From Pseudoscleropodium purum (lineage: Eukaryota > Streptophyta > Bryopsida > Hypnales > Brachytheciaceae), in NCBI GenBank assembly GCA_963969395.1, contig OZ017795.1, positions 35,755,063 to 35,819,062 on the forward strand: a stretch of DNA of 64,000 nucleotides. The letters run 5' to 3'. The translations under genes and the position numbers were made by a program. Shown here in pieces: positions 39,299 through 50,637 of this stretch (position 1 is the first letter of the stretch; every line of letters starts with the position of its first letter). The notes under the pieces were generated by a model that had not been told where the DNA came from, did not search any database, and saw nothing but the letters and a program-made list of their open reading frames with translations.

Positions 39299-39323
39299 AA
39301 ACTCTTCAAGTGTATGAAATGTT
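39294..39323 (-). pseudogene. Upstream piece of the DUF7869-like exon beyond the LTR
   Basis: On the minus strand a good acceptor (TACTTTTTCTTGCAG) ends at 39324. The 30 bases after it (39323 down to 39294) stay open in the frame that continues, after removal of the LTR and one GTTGT, into the main exon at 36022 (residues TFHTLEEFTTSIPTLPEG across the junction). The gene therefore seems to have an upstream intron containing the tandem arrays at 39.7-41.4 kb. The splice site is inference. Confidence 0.5.
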
Positions 39324-39689
39324 CTGCAAGAAAAAGTACCCAAAATATTAATTTAAATACACATCCCTTAAACAACTGATGATGCTAGAGTATTAGAAAT
39401 GTATCATCAACTTGATGAAAAGTAAGAATAGATAAGATATAGATGGACTGACTCTAAAGAATTTAAAAATGTATCGTGTCAACTTTCATTTAATGTCAAA
39501 AGTAATGTAATCTGATTTTGAATAGTTTATTGTTGAGTCAATGATAAATACTATAAGCTTGCAGTAGGTCTAAGGTAAAAAAAAGCCATTGGCACTTTCT
39601 AAATGCTTTATAAATAGTCTTCTAATATGATCAACTCTATATCACATCAATATACTGAGGTTCATATTCTAAATTTCTAGAATTGTTTA

Positions 39690-40385
39690 GTTATCGGTGA
39701 GTTGACGATAACTTTGATGATAGAAAATAACATACAAAGTGATCATTTATATATTTCAAGCTAGCAATTACAATTGATTATTGTGAAATGAACACACCCT
39801 CAGATTTGAGTAAAAGTTATCATTGACTCAACGATAACTTTGTATATATTTCTTGATAGTTGATTATTGTGAAACGAATGCACCCTCGGATTTGAATAAA
39901 AGTTATCATTGACTCAACGATAACTTTGCATATATTTCACAAAAGTTGATTATTGTGAAATGAACGCATCTTCGGATTTGAATAAAAGTTATCGTTGACT
40001 CAACGATAACTTTGCATATATTTCTTGACAATGGATTATTGTGAAATGAACGCACCTCTGGAATCTACCAAAAGTTATCGTTGACTCAATGATAACTTTG
40101 GATATAGTTCACAACAGTTGACTATTGTAAAATGAACGCACCTTTGAATTCTACTAAAAGATATCGTTGACTCAACAATAACTTTGCATATATTTCTTGA
40201 CAATGGATTATTGTGAAATGAACGCACCTTTGGATTCTACCAAAAGTTATCGTTGACTCAATGATAACTTTGGATATAGTTCACAACAGTTGATTATTGT
40301 GAAATGAACGCACCTTTGAATTCTACTAAAAGTTATCGTTGACTCAATGATAACTTTGCATATTTTTCACAACAGTTGATTATAA
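39690..40385. repeat. 86-bp tandem array, 7 units plus a diverged one
   Basis: The word GACTCAACGATAAC (or a close variant) starts at 39825, 39911, 39997, 40083, 40169, 40255 and 40341, an exact 86-bp period. A diverged copy starts at 39699. Each unit holds a palindrome of the form AAAGTTATCGTTGA-C-TCAACGATAACTTT (14-bp arms), then an AT stretch, TGATTATTGTGAAATGAACG and a CACC..TGGATTC block. Variants cluster in the same few positions. No coding frame. Confidence 0.9.
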
Positions 40386-40439
40386 CTAATACAAAGCAGT
40401 ATACCTTGCGATTATAACATTCAAAAACACAATGCACTT

Positions 40440-41400
40440 CCAGATGGACCTAACATAGGTTCTTTTCACACAAATTTTACTTCAACAAAATCTACATGGG
40501 GCTACATGACCAAAGACTCTTTTCCGGTTGAGAAAATATGAGGAAGCGTATTTTGCAATTGGAACAATACAATGGACACCGCACTTCCTAACATGAATTC
40601 CTTTCATACTGATTTTGTTGGAGCGACATCCACATGGGGTTGCATGATCGAAGACTACAATGTGATCTACAAAAAATACGAAGTGTACTTCGCGCTTACA
40701 ACAATGCAAAATACACCACACTTCCTCATGGACCCAACATAAAATCTGAATACTAATTTCTTAAGAGGAATATCTACAGGGGGTTGCATGACCAGAAACT
40801 ACAATATTCTCCGCACAATAATTGAAAAGGGAATTTTGCAATTGCAACAACGCAAAAGACACTACGTTCTTCATACACTAAAAATGAATTCTTCCTATAT
40901 CAATTTCATAAGAGCGGCATCTACATGGAGTTGCATGACGAAGGACTAAAATTTCCTCCGTAGAAAATATGAAGCGTACTTCAATTACAACAATGCAAAA
41001 TACACTGCGCTCTCATGAACTCATCATAAATTCCGTTCATACCAATTTCTTAAGAGCAACATCTACATGGAGTTGCATGACCGAAGATTACAATTTTCTC
41101 CAAACAATAATTGGAAGTATACTTCGCGATTACAACAATACAAAGACACCACCTTTCCTCATACACCCAACATGAATTCAAGACATACCAACTTCAAAAT
41201 AGCAACATGTATATAGGGTTGCATGATCGAAGATTGCATTTCTCTCGGCGGAAATGAGAAAAGCAGTTGTGACACTTGTGATTACAACATTGAAAATCTA
41301 AATGCGTCTCCTCACAGACCCAATATGAACTACTTCCACACCAATTTCTTAAGAGCAATGGCTACATGTATGCAGATGCTTCTATGTTTCAAAACAAATA
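40440..41400. repeat. Second tandem array, 138-147 bp period, six units
   Basis: The block CATCTACATGGRGTTGCATGA recurs with its GCATGA core at about 40504 (variant), 40642, 40786, 40933, 41075 and 41221. Between the cores lie ACTTCGCGATTACAACAATG and a CCAACATGAATTC-like block. Units are more diverged than in the neighbouring 86-bp array and share no obvious sequence with it. Confidence 0.75.
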
Positions 41401-41583
41401 ACAACGGCAACACATTTGGTAATGCTACAACCTATTTGAGGATAATGGCACTTACTCGAAACTCATAGCAACGTCCACGCTCGCCACTGAAACTCTCAAA
41501 CTTGGGCTAGAATATATTGGAATACAATAAGCCGCAGTCCGCAAGAGTACAAGAAAGCTCAACAAAGGAAAATGAACAAGTCA

Positions 41584-41860
41584 GCTACAGAAAGACTGAT
41601 TAATTTTGATGTGAAATTGGCACAGAAGATGGAGGTTCCGGAGAAGGTAGACAGAGCTTCTAGAGAGTAGGCGTGGAAAAACTTGAACAAAATGTTCTGG
41701 ATTTTTGTATTTCCCTCAAATTCCTCAACATCATTCCACATCGGCGTACAACTTCTCTGACATCACTTAACGCTTTGAGCAATGTCAGCACATTCCTTGT
41801 CAGGTTTACACCATTGGAGTACGGCGCCTTTAGTATGGAATCAACAACTGATTTGCCAAC
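41584..41860 (-). pseudogene. Possible exon of an unrecognised helical protein
   Basis: After a possible acceptor (GGCAAATCAG ending near 41845, minus) a frame reads VDSILKAPYSNGVNLTRNVL then LKALSDVREVVRRCGM and LRNLREIQKS, a regular amphipathic-helix pattern unlike the random frames around it. A TAG (after FSTPTL) interrupts it and the frame stays open a further 20 codons (KLCLPSPEPPSS) to TAA. It is locally GC-rich. No family recognised. It could be an upstream exon of the DUF7869-like gene or a separate fragment. Confidence 0.35.
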
Positions 41861-41989
41861 ATTATAATGTTAATTAATAGTGTATACATTTATTCACATT
41901 CTTTGGATGATATTTGATGAATTTATGAAGGGCTGACATACCATGAAACAATACTTCCCAACAGCTACACACTTAAAGTAGGGGGCTCA

Positions 41990-42320
41990 AAAATCATTCA
42001 TCTAAAGAAAAAGATGCATTTTTATTATTTTCGTTATTTTTTATATTTCGTTCCAATATAACAAAATAACAAAATAACATAAATAACAAAATAACAATAT
42101 GACAAAATTAAAAAATTAAAAAAACAAGTATTACTCAAATAAATACTAAAAATAAAAAAATTTTAAATTTTAAATTTTAAATTTTAAACTTTAAATTTTA
42201 AATTTTAAATTTTAAACTTTAAAATTTAAATTCAAATTCAAAATTTTAAAATTTATAATTAACAATATAATAAAATAACAATGTAAAAAAATAACAATAT
42301 AACAATATAACAATCATACT
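41990..42320. repeat. AT-only low-complexity block
   Basis: Consists of ATAACAAAATAAC units and a run of AAATTTT/AAACTTT 7-mers at 42,155-42,240. Simple-sequence DNA. Confidence 0.75.
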
Positions 42321-42324
42321 ACTA

Positions 42325-43605
42325 AAATCATAACTCCCATTGTAATATTGCAAATGCTACCATTAATACTAAGGACTATTGCTTGTTATGCTACGCATTC
42401 ATTGTATCACATTGATAAAATTATGATACATTTCAATAGAATGCATGATAATGATTTCAATAAGTCTTTAAAATAATTATTTTAAATTTTTGGTAAAAGT
42501 ACTTTCAATTATGCATACGTAGATATCATATTTTTTCACAATGTGATATTTCAGAAATACAGTAGCAATTTGCATCACCTTTGTAATATCACTTATTACA
42601 AAGAGTGATATTATAGAAATAATATAGTTGTTGCAATTAAGGTGATATTAAAGAAGATTTGTAGGATGATATTATAGAGGTAGCAATTCCATTGCTTCTC
42701 TTGGCTTACATTTCTATGATTTTGTGCTTTTGTGAGTTTTGAGCTTTCATGATTTCCATTTTCAATTGCTATTATCAAATGATTTTGAGAAATTTATTCA
42801 ATTCAAGCAATTTTGAATTTCACAACAATTAAGCTATTTACAAAGTTTTTGATATTTATAAGTTTTTCTTTTCAATTCTTCAATTTGAGGTGCCATTCTT
42901 TGTAAAAAATTGAGTCAAATTTCTAATGCATTCTAATATACGTGTATCCCTCATAGTATTCACTATTGCATATATTTCATTCATCATTCCATAAATTCCT
43001 ATTGTACATTTCAATATATGCTTACTTGTACAAGAAATTATACAAAGATTTTTGTAAATTTTAATTAAAGATTTATTGAATTTTTTAGTCTACATTCTAT
43101 TTAATACATAAAAATTCTTATAAAATTCTATTGATAAATGCAAAGTATAGCAAGGCCCAACAATTTGATTAAATTGAAGCAATTTTGCATTTCATAACAA
43201 AATCTTTGCAATTTGAGAAATTTTCATTTTAATTCATCAATTTTAAGTCACCATTGATTGTGAAGGAAGAAATTTATTGGTGTTTAATTGAAGATTTTGT
43301 TGAAATTGAAACTATTGCTCTACATATTAAAATTTCAAGATTCTACTTACATTCTCGCTTACATTATGTGCTTGATTTATTTCATTTTATTGCAATGTTT
43401 TCATCTTTGCAAATGGTTTATTGTGAAAATTATAATATAAATAATTTTTTTAAATAATTTTCTATTGCATTGTATATATAATATATATAAAATATTATAT
43501 GAGGATGTCAAAATTTTCATATAAAGATTATACATACTATATTGATCCACTTTCTAACACATGGAGAATCGATGAAAGTAATATATTTAATGTGTAGCAA
43601 AGCAA
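42325..43605. repeat. 1.3-kb dispersed direct repeat, copy 1
   Basis: Collinear with 47391-48765. Shared landmarks are AAAATCATAACTCCC at the left, ATGCTACGCATTCATT, GATAATGATTTCAATAAGTC, TAGCAATTTGCATCACC and GTAGCAAAGCAAGC at the right. There is no coding potential, and no TIR or LTR ends were found. Confidence 0.8.
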
Positions 43606-46275
43606 GCGCCAACTGCTAATACTCATTTGAAATCATCCATATCACTTGTAAAAAAAAACATTTGTTCTTTTTTTTGGTCCCTATGGCCTTAAATAAGTAG
43701 TTTGTTGATAATATTTTTTGCGTTTTATATCCATTCTTTATGAAATTAGAAATGAAGGTACATATTTTACTTTTTGACATTGGGTTTCTTCTTAAATTTT
43801 CTCTTAAAATTACTTTAAACAATTTTAACTGCCCCCATTTGGTTGGGAATTCTAGCCATTTTGAGTCGGTTCCGTAGAACTTCCAACCCACAAATGCAAC
43901 TTTGAAGGTGAAAATGGAGATATTAGGAGTTATAATCAAGTGACCAAAGTCCTTTAAAGATTTATTAAAAACCAAAAAAGTTTCCATCCTCTACAAATGC
44001 TAAAAGTGTACTATCTTTGTGCACATGCAAAGAATAATTTTTTTTCTGAGAAACAGATTGTTGAGTTAGAAAAAATGGTTTGTAGGGGGATTTAAAAAAA
44101 AATACCCAAGTGTCTTTTTTCTTGCATTTATCATCATTCTTTGAATGTGTATAACATTTAAAGATAAATTTTAATAAGTCTAAATATTCTCACATATAAT
44201 TTATTGAATCCTTTACTAGTGATCTACATTCTATTTTATATTTAAATTTTTTTCCATATTAAGTCCTTATACACAACTACTGGAGCCATTTTGAGGTAAA
44301 TTGGCAAGTGTTTGTAGCAATTGCCTATATATATATAACCACATACTATATATTTTGCAGTGATTTCTAGAGAACAAAGATTGTTTCAAAATCTTGTATC
44401 TAACTTAGTCCATATGGTGATAACTTATATACACTAGAAATAGAACAGTCACCTTCTACATGTTTTTAGAAATTTCAATATTTTTGAGAGTTGTTGTTAC
44501 TTCTTTTAAAGTGTAATGCAATGGTTTGGAAGTTTAAGAGAAGCACCATTTCCCAATGCAACTTTGACTAAAAAATAATTCCTTTAAGGGGATTTTAAGT
44601 ATAAAATCCTCATCAAATCAAAGTATCTTTCCTTAGAACATTGCAAAGGTTGGGGGTTCTTGTAATCTCCATAGTTTATGTGATACTATGTGGAAACTCA
44701 CAATCTTGTTTGGAACCCAATCTCATCTAATAAATGAAGATATTTCGATTTCTCAAACTAAGAAGAAATTGCTAAATCTATAAATATTACAAATAATGCC
44801 TTTTTAATGTATTTGGCAATTCCAACCTTTTTTTCTATTGATATAAATTTTAGTCATTAAAAAGACCTTATCTAATTTGAGCTTGACTAATGAAATGAAA
44901 TTATTTTATTAAGTCAAGCTTCTACTCCAATTAAAAAAAATTCTAAAGATTAAATATTTTATGGACATTTGAACTTTAGATGAATATTTACACTGTATTG
45001 AGCTACTATTAGTAGAATGATATGGGAATCCATTTGTTCTAAACTATAATATATAATGAAGATGAATGTTCTAAATTGTTCAATTTATCTTGTATTTATT
45101 ATCAAATTTGATATTTTTTGGGGCAAAATGAATAAATAGTTCGAATTTCTATTACAAAATCTGTAAATTTTAATTCTCATAAGAAAGCTTAGAATTTTAT
45201 ATTTAAAAAAATTCCATGCACATTCAATTGCAAAATGGTCCGTTGTCCAAAGTGAACATTTTGGGTTTGTCCACATGATTAGAAGAGTCATCTTCTATTA
45301 GTAAACTAACTTGATACAAAAGTACTAGGATAAGGTTGCTTTACACTATTGTAGTATAACATGACATTTGAAATTTAGTAATTTACTAATATTAAAATGA
45401 AATGTTTAAAATTTTTAGAAACAAATAGTAAAATTTTTAGAAAATAAGTAAGGGTCTCTACTAAAATCTACTCTAATAGAGGGCCACTATTAGATGGGTT
45501 TAGAATTGGTGGCCAATATGATAGTAGGGTATGAAAAAGTGTGCAATCGTTTGATCCTTGCTTCAATTAGTGAGAGTTAGCATAAGACATAAATCACATT
45601 ATTTGGCATTTATATTTACAAATATCAAAATATCATTAACAAAAGTTTGAATGACTACTCAAACCTTCAACTATTTCAATGACCACTTTTTCCATACATG
45701 CATATTATTGATAAACAAAATTGTAATAATTACATTGTTTATAAAATTAATATTTTCTTAAAATAAAAACATGATATTTTTTTCAAATGAAGAAATGAGG
45801 AATAGACAAATGATTACAAGACTACAAAACCAAAATCATCTTTTATTCATATATATGTAAAACAACCACTCCAGATGGAAAAAATAATATTTTTATTTAT
45901 ATAAAGACAAAAGCCATGTCACACTACCATATGGTGGAGAAGTGCACCAATTGGGCAAGAAGTTTTGGCCAAGATATGGTTATTTGAAGCAATCAATGGA
46001 ATGTTGGAGAAGATGAAAAGGCAATTAAATGATGCCATAAGAATTTTATATTGATAGGTTATAGTGTGAGAAGACTATTGGACAATTTTACAAATTGAAG
46101 TTAGTCAAACAACTTCACCTATATAACTTCATATCTTTTTAGTATTCAGTTTTATAAATTTAATGTGTGAAAATCAACTTGAAGACTTCAAGCCACTTTC
46201 ACAATTTTCAAACCCCCACAATAAAAAATTATCATATTTCAATCCATAAGTGATAATGCTATGTAATCTTTTCTT
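43606..46275. other. AT-rich, no gene seen
   Basis: The longest frame is 123 codons (43616-43987, minus) with a biased composition and no motif. Confidence 0.4.
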
Positions 46276-46550
46276 ATAAGGTGGGTACATTTGAAAGTGC
46301 ACCTGACCTAAAAGCGCCATCTACAGCTTATGTACATTTCCAAAATCAGTCACATAGGCTATGGAAGGCGCTTTTGGAAACAAACTTTGACCCTTGATAA
46401 CTTTTGCATATTGTATCCAAATGCTACTTTTTTGGGTGCATTGAAACATTCTTTCACTTGTCAAAAAGACTATATGAAAATTTGAATAGCCTAATAACAA
46501 TTACTATGCACAGTACCAAAAAATGGGGCAAATAGGTGTACCCACCTTAT
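46276..46550. mobile_element. MITE family A, copy 2 (275 bp)
   Basis: Both ends read ATAAGGTGGGTACA as inverted repeats. It contains an inner hairpin with AAAAGCGCC / GGCGCTTTT arms and shares the right-hand half (CATA.TGTATCCAAATGC, CACTTGTCAA) with the element at 18721-19094. Non-coding. Confidence 0.7.
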
Positions 46551-47390
46551 GATCTCTAACATCCCAAGTTCAAATCAATTCAATAGCAATTAATTCTTTT
46601 TTTTTAAAACTCATCAAGATGGTCTTTTTTGTTCAATTTAATGCAAATTTCTACAGGCTCAAAAAGGCCTGGGCTAATTTATGGTTAAATTTAGCTCGTA
46701 ATGAAAACGCTGCACTGATGGGTTTTAAAGACCCAACAATCACGATTTCCTAGGCAAGACCAAACTCACAAACCCAGGAATCTCAAAAAAATAACGTGAA
46801 ATCCAAAATTCCGCAAGCGTATTGGACCATCAAGCCCAACGCACGAATAACCGAAACAGGTAAAAAGATAACGGGTATCCCCAGGTATCAATACCAAGAC
46901 CAAAACAAAAATGCGAAGAGAAGAAAGGCCCAGTCTCTGGGAATGGCTCAGGGAATCGGGTGTGTCTAACACATTCAATATCTAGGATTCCTTGAGGATG
47001 TCTTGGAGGTAAACTATAGAAACTGGATTCCTTGAGCAAGGAAGCCGGACCACAGTCCGGGAAGATTTTTAGCTTAACCGGCTAAAATCCTACATTTTCT
47101 TGGACCAACCGGTTGTTTGAAGCATTCTATCGGCTAGGCCTTTAAAAAACAAAGAATATTCTTTGATTTTCTTCTTAAATGATTGGTTTTTTGCGGAAAG
47201 ATTTTGAATCAATTAGATAATTCATGATTTCAACTAGCTAACTTGTAATTTAATGCCGGTGCTCCCCATTCATTGAGGCGGATTCCCAAAATGGTAAGGT
47301 ATGCACACCTATAATTACGACTTTTCTGCCCCCATGAAGATATCCAACTCAAATCATTTTGTATTTTTTAGACTAATTTATACAATCATA
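46551..47390. other. GC-richer island, no gene recognised
   Basis: 46,650-47,300 is distinctly less AT-rich than the flanks. Overlapping minus-strand frames of about 70 codons (46766-47039) show no domain. It may be a fragment of a gene or element. Confidence 0.3.
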
Positions 47391-48765
47391 AAATCATAAC
47401 TCCCTCTCTAATATCACAAATGCTACCGTTAATACGAAGGGCTGGTACTTGCTATGCTACGCATTCATTCTATCACATATTAGTAAAATTTTGATATATT
47501 TGAACAGAGTGCATGATAATGATTTCAATAAGTCTTTAAAATAACTATTTTAAATATTTTGTAAAAATATTTTTAATTATGCATACATAAAAATTGTATT
47601 TTCACACAATGTGATATTACAAAAACAGAGTAGCAATTTGCATCACCTCTGTAATATCACTTCTTACACAAGATGCTATCATAGAAATAATGTAGTTCTT
47701 GCAATTAAGGTGATATTAAAGAGGATCCGTAGGGTGATATTATATAGGTAGTAATTCCATTGCTTCTATAGGCTTACACTTCTATGATTTTGTGCTTTTG
47801 TGAGCTTTGAGCTTTCATGATTTCAATTTTCTATTGCTACTACCAAATAATTTTCAGAAATTTATTTAATTCAAGCGATTTGGATTTTACAACAATTAAG
47901 TTGTTTACAAAGTTTTTGAGATTTACAAGTTTTTGTTTTCAATTCTTCAATTTGAGGTGCTATTGTTTGTAAAAATTGAGTCAAATTTCTAAAGCATTCT
48001 AATATATGTGTATCTTTGACAGTGTTCACCATTGCATACATTTCATTCATCATTCAATAAATTTATATTGTACGTTTCAATATATGCTTATTTATTAAAA
48101 AAATTATGCAAAGATTTATTGAATTTTTTGGTCTGCATTCTATCTAGTACATAAAAATTCTTGTAAAATTCTAATGATAAATGCAAAGCATAGTAAGCGC
48201 CAACAATTTGAAACTTTTGTTAGATTGAAGCAATTTTGGATTCCACAACCAACTTTTTGCAATTTGAGAAATTTAAATTTGAATTCTTAAATTTTAGGTC
48301 ACCATTGGTTGTGAAGGAAGAAATTATTAGTATTGGTGTTTAATTGAAATTTTTCTTGAAATTGAAACTATTGCTCTACATATTCAAATGTGAAGATTCT
48401 ACTTACATTGTTTATTTGATTAATGTCTTTTTATTGCAATGTTTTCATCTTTGCAAATTTTTTTTTGTGAAAATTTTGATATGAAGATTTTCTTTAATTA
48501 CTTTCCATTGCAATAAATATTCAAAGAAAACACTGTACATTTAGGGCACATTTGTTGCTTGTTTGTTATAACGGATTTTTTTCTTTTCCTATGTGACCTC
48601 AAACATGTCTACTTTGAATTTTTAGAATTACAATTAAAAAAAAATTAATAAAGTAGATGTCAATATTTTCATTTAAAGATTATACATAATTTATTTTATT
48701 AACATTCTATCACATGAGAAATTAATTAAAGTAATATATTTTATGCGTAGCAAAGCAAGCACAAA
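47391..48765. repeat. 1.3-kb dispersed direct repeat, copy 2
   Basis: Same orientation as 42325-43605, about 5 kb away. It differs by scattered substitutions and an insertion of about 100 bases near 48,520-48,640. Confidence 0.8.
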
Positions 48766-50637
48766 CCACTCTTATTCAATAAATTTTCAAAATTGAAGCA
48801 TATAATACCTACTTACAACATTCCCACCAATGAACTTTTCTATTTGTACTTGGATGATTTTCATCCATATAGAGAAGAGTCACCCTTCACTAGTAGATTG
48901 TATCTTCAAATTTTTAGAAAAGAGGGGTTCCAATTCTTTAAACAAGAAGTTGGACAAGGAACTCATATACAACAAATTCTATATAATTGATCCTTACTAA
49001 AGTTACATGATGTGCTTATCTAATTAGATGTATGCTTCCTTGATTTATGTTAACATTGTACCATTGCCTTCCTTACTATTTCTTTAGTGACACATTGACT
49101 ACAAACTACATGTATTGAACATGATGTAGTTTAATGTACACGGATTTCGTATTCCTATCCCCATCTTTGCTCCATTTCATCTAGATAGAGACATGGATAG
49201 GGAATTCACTCATGAGGATGTTCTTATGCCTCTAAATCCCCTTAAATGAAAATCCTCAAAACAAAAGATGCTTCAACATTCATTGATTGTTTTAAAGAGT
49301 TTGTATAGTGGTTTTGAAGAATATAGTGACATTTTTGCCACTCTTCTTTATTCCTTCCAAGATAGTGACAGAATTGGAATTCTCTACCTTAGTCCTATCA
49401 ACTTTATTTGGAAGATGGTAATTGAAAAGAGAAGGCAAAAACCTTAGAAAAAATGCAACACATTTTCTAAGAATGAATTTTTGAAGTGTCATGTCTAATT
49501 GCAAAAATAGAATCTCTAGAAAGCAACTAAGGGGCTCTTGCCATGTGAAATTGGTAGGCAAAAAAAGCACTAGAAGACAAAAAGATCCCACCAATTATTT
49601 TGCTAACCTTAATGAATGGAAAAGAAGAATTTCAAGGTTTTAAAAATCAATCAACAAGCCTATTGGTGGAGATTGATCAACTTAAAGGGAATCCCTTCAT
49701 CTACAATTTTTCTTGATCTCTCCCCACTTACCATGTCCACAAGCCTCTACAATTTCTCACCTAAACCTATAGCTTTGGACAATGGTCTTACATGGCAAAA
49801 GGCCCTAAAAGTATACCTATAATGGTCATCTTTTCACCTAAAGCAATCACAATATTTCGTATCATGGCTACAACATGAAGGCCTACAGAAGTCACTTCTT
49901 GTGATAAATTTACATTCAAAAGGTGAAAGTTCCTATTAAAATCAATAATCACTACATCACCATCCAAGACATGGATTGTAGCCCCAATCTCAAGCAAATG
50001 TAACCCCAATCTCATTTACTGAAAAAATTGTATCATGGGTTTATTTGAGACTTTTAATGGGTCCTTTCCTAGTTGTGTGAGATGGAATTTCTTTTGCCTG
50101 CGATGGGCTAGTTTACCTTCGGGGGAGGGCACCATGTTCCGAAGCCTACCTCTTTCAGTGCAGAAAGATGCATACTATGATTGTGGTAACAACAAATTGA
50201 GCAGTGGTCCGCCACTTTGAGACCAAGTGCTAGACTAAACCCATTCTCCTGTAAATAAAATTCTAGCAATTTAGGTGAACTTCTGTGGTCATGACTGCCC
50301 TATCTGTGTTTGAGAACCTCTTGCGGCCCATCTATGAAGGACGACAGTTGATGACGACTCCATTTCCTCCTCGCACGTCGGGCAATCTGCGAGTACATCA
50401 TTTCACTTGGTCCAACTTGAAATGCGACCATTTGCATTGAAGTATCTGGCCTGCTCAAAGACCTCAAGAAAAAAAAACTCGGTGGCAATTTCCAACTTTT
50501 ATAAGAAGCCGTGAATACCTACTCAGATAATACTCTTCAAAACTAAGGTGTTGCAGGGGCCAAGGGTAACGGCGAGGGAGCAGAAGACAAGTATTGTAAC
50601 ATGTCCAAATTGGATGAGCAGAGGTCAGATCTACCCC
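48766..50637. other. No gene recognised
   Basis: Short frames on both strands (49292-49594 minus, 100 codons; 49788-50015 minus) have no motif I can name. 50,035-50,600 is GC-richer and forms the 3' flank of the PPR array. Confidence 0.35.

Noticed and set aside
42155..42240. AAATTTT 7-mers as telomere-type repeats
   Set aside because: Plant telomere repeats are TTTAGGG. There is no GGG here.
43616..43987. 123-codon minus-strand frame
   Set aside because: AT-driven composition, no motif, no conserved neighbour.
49616..50015. Possible copia Gag or protease fragments
   Set aside because: No CCHC knuckle or DSGA-type motif; the resemblance was too weak.
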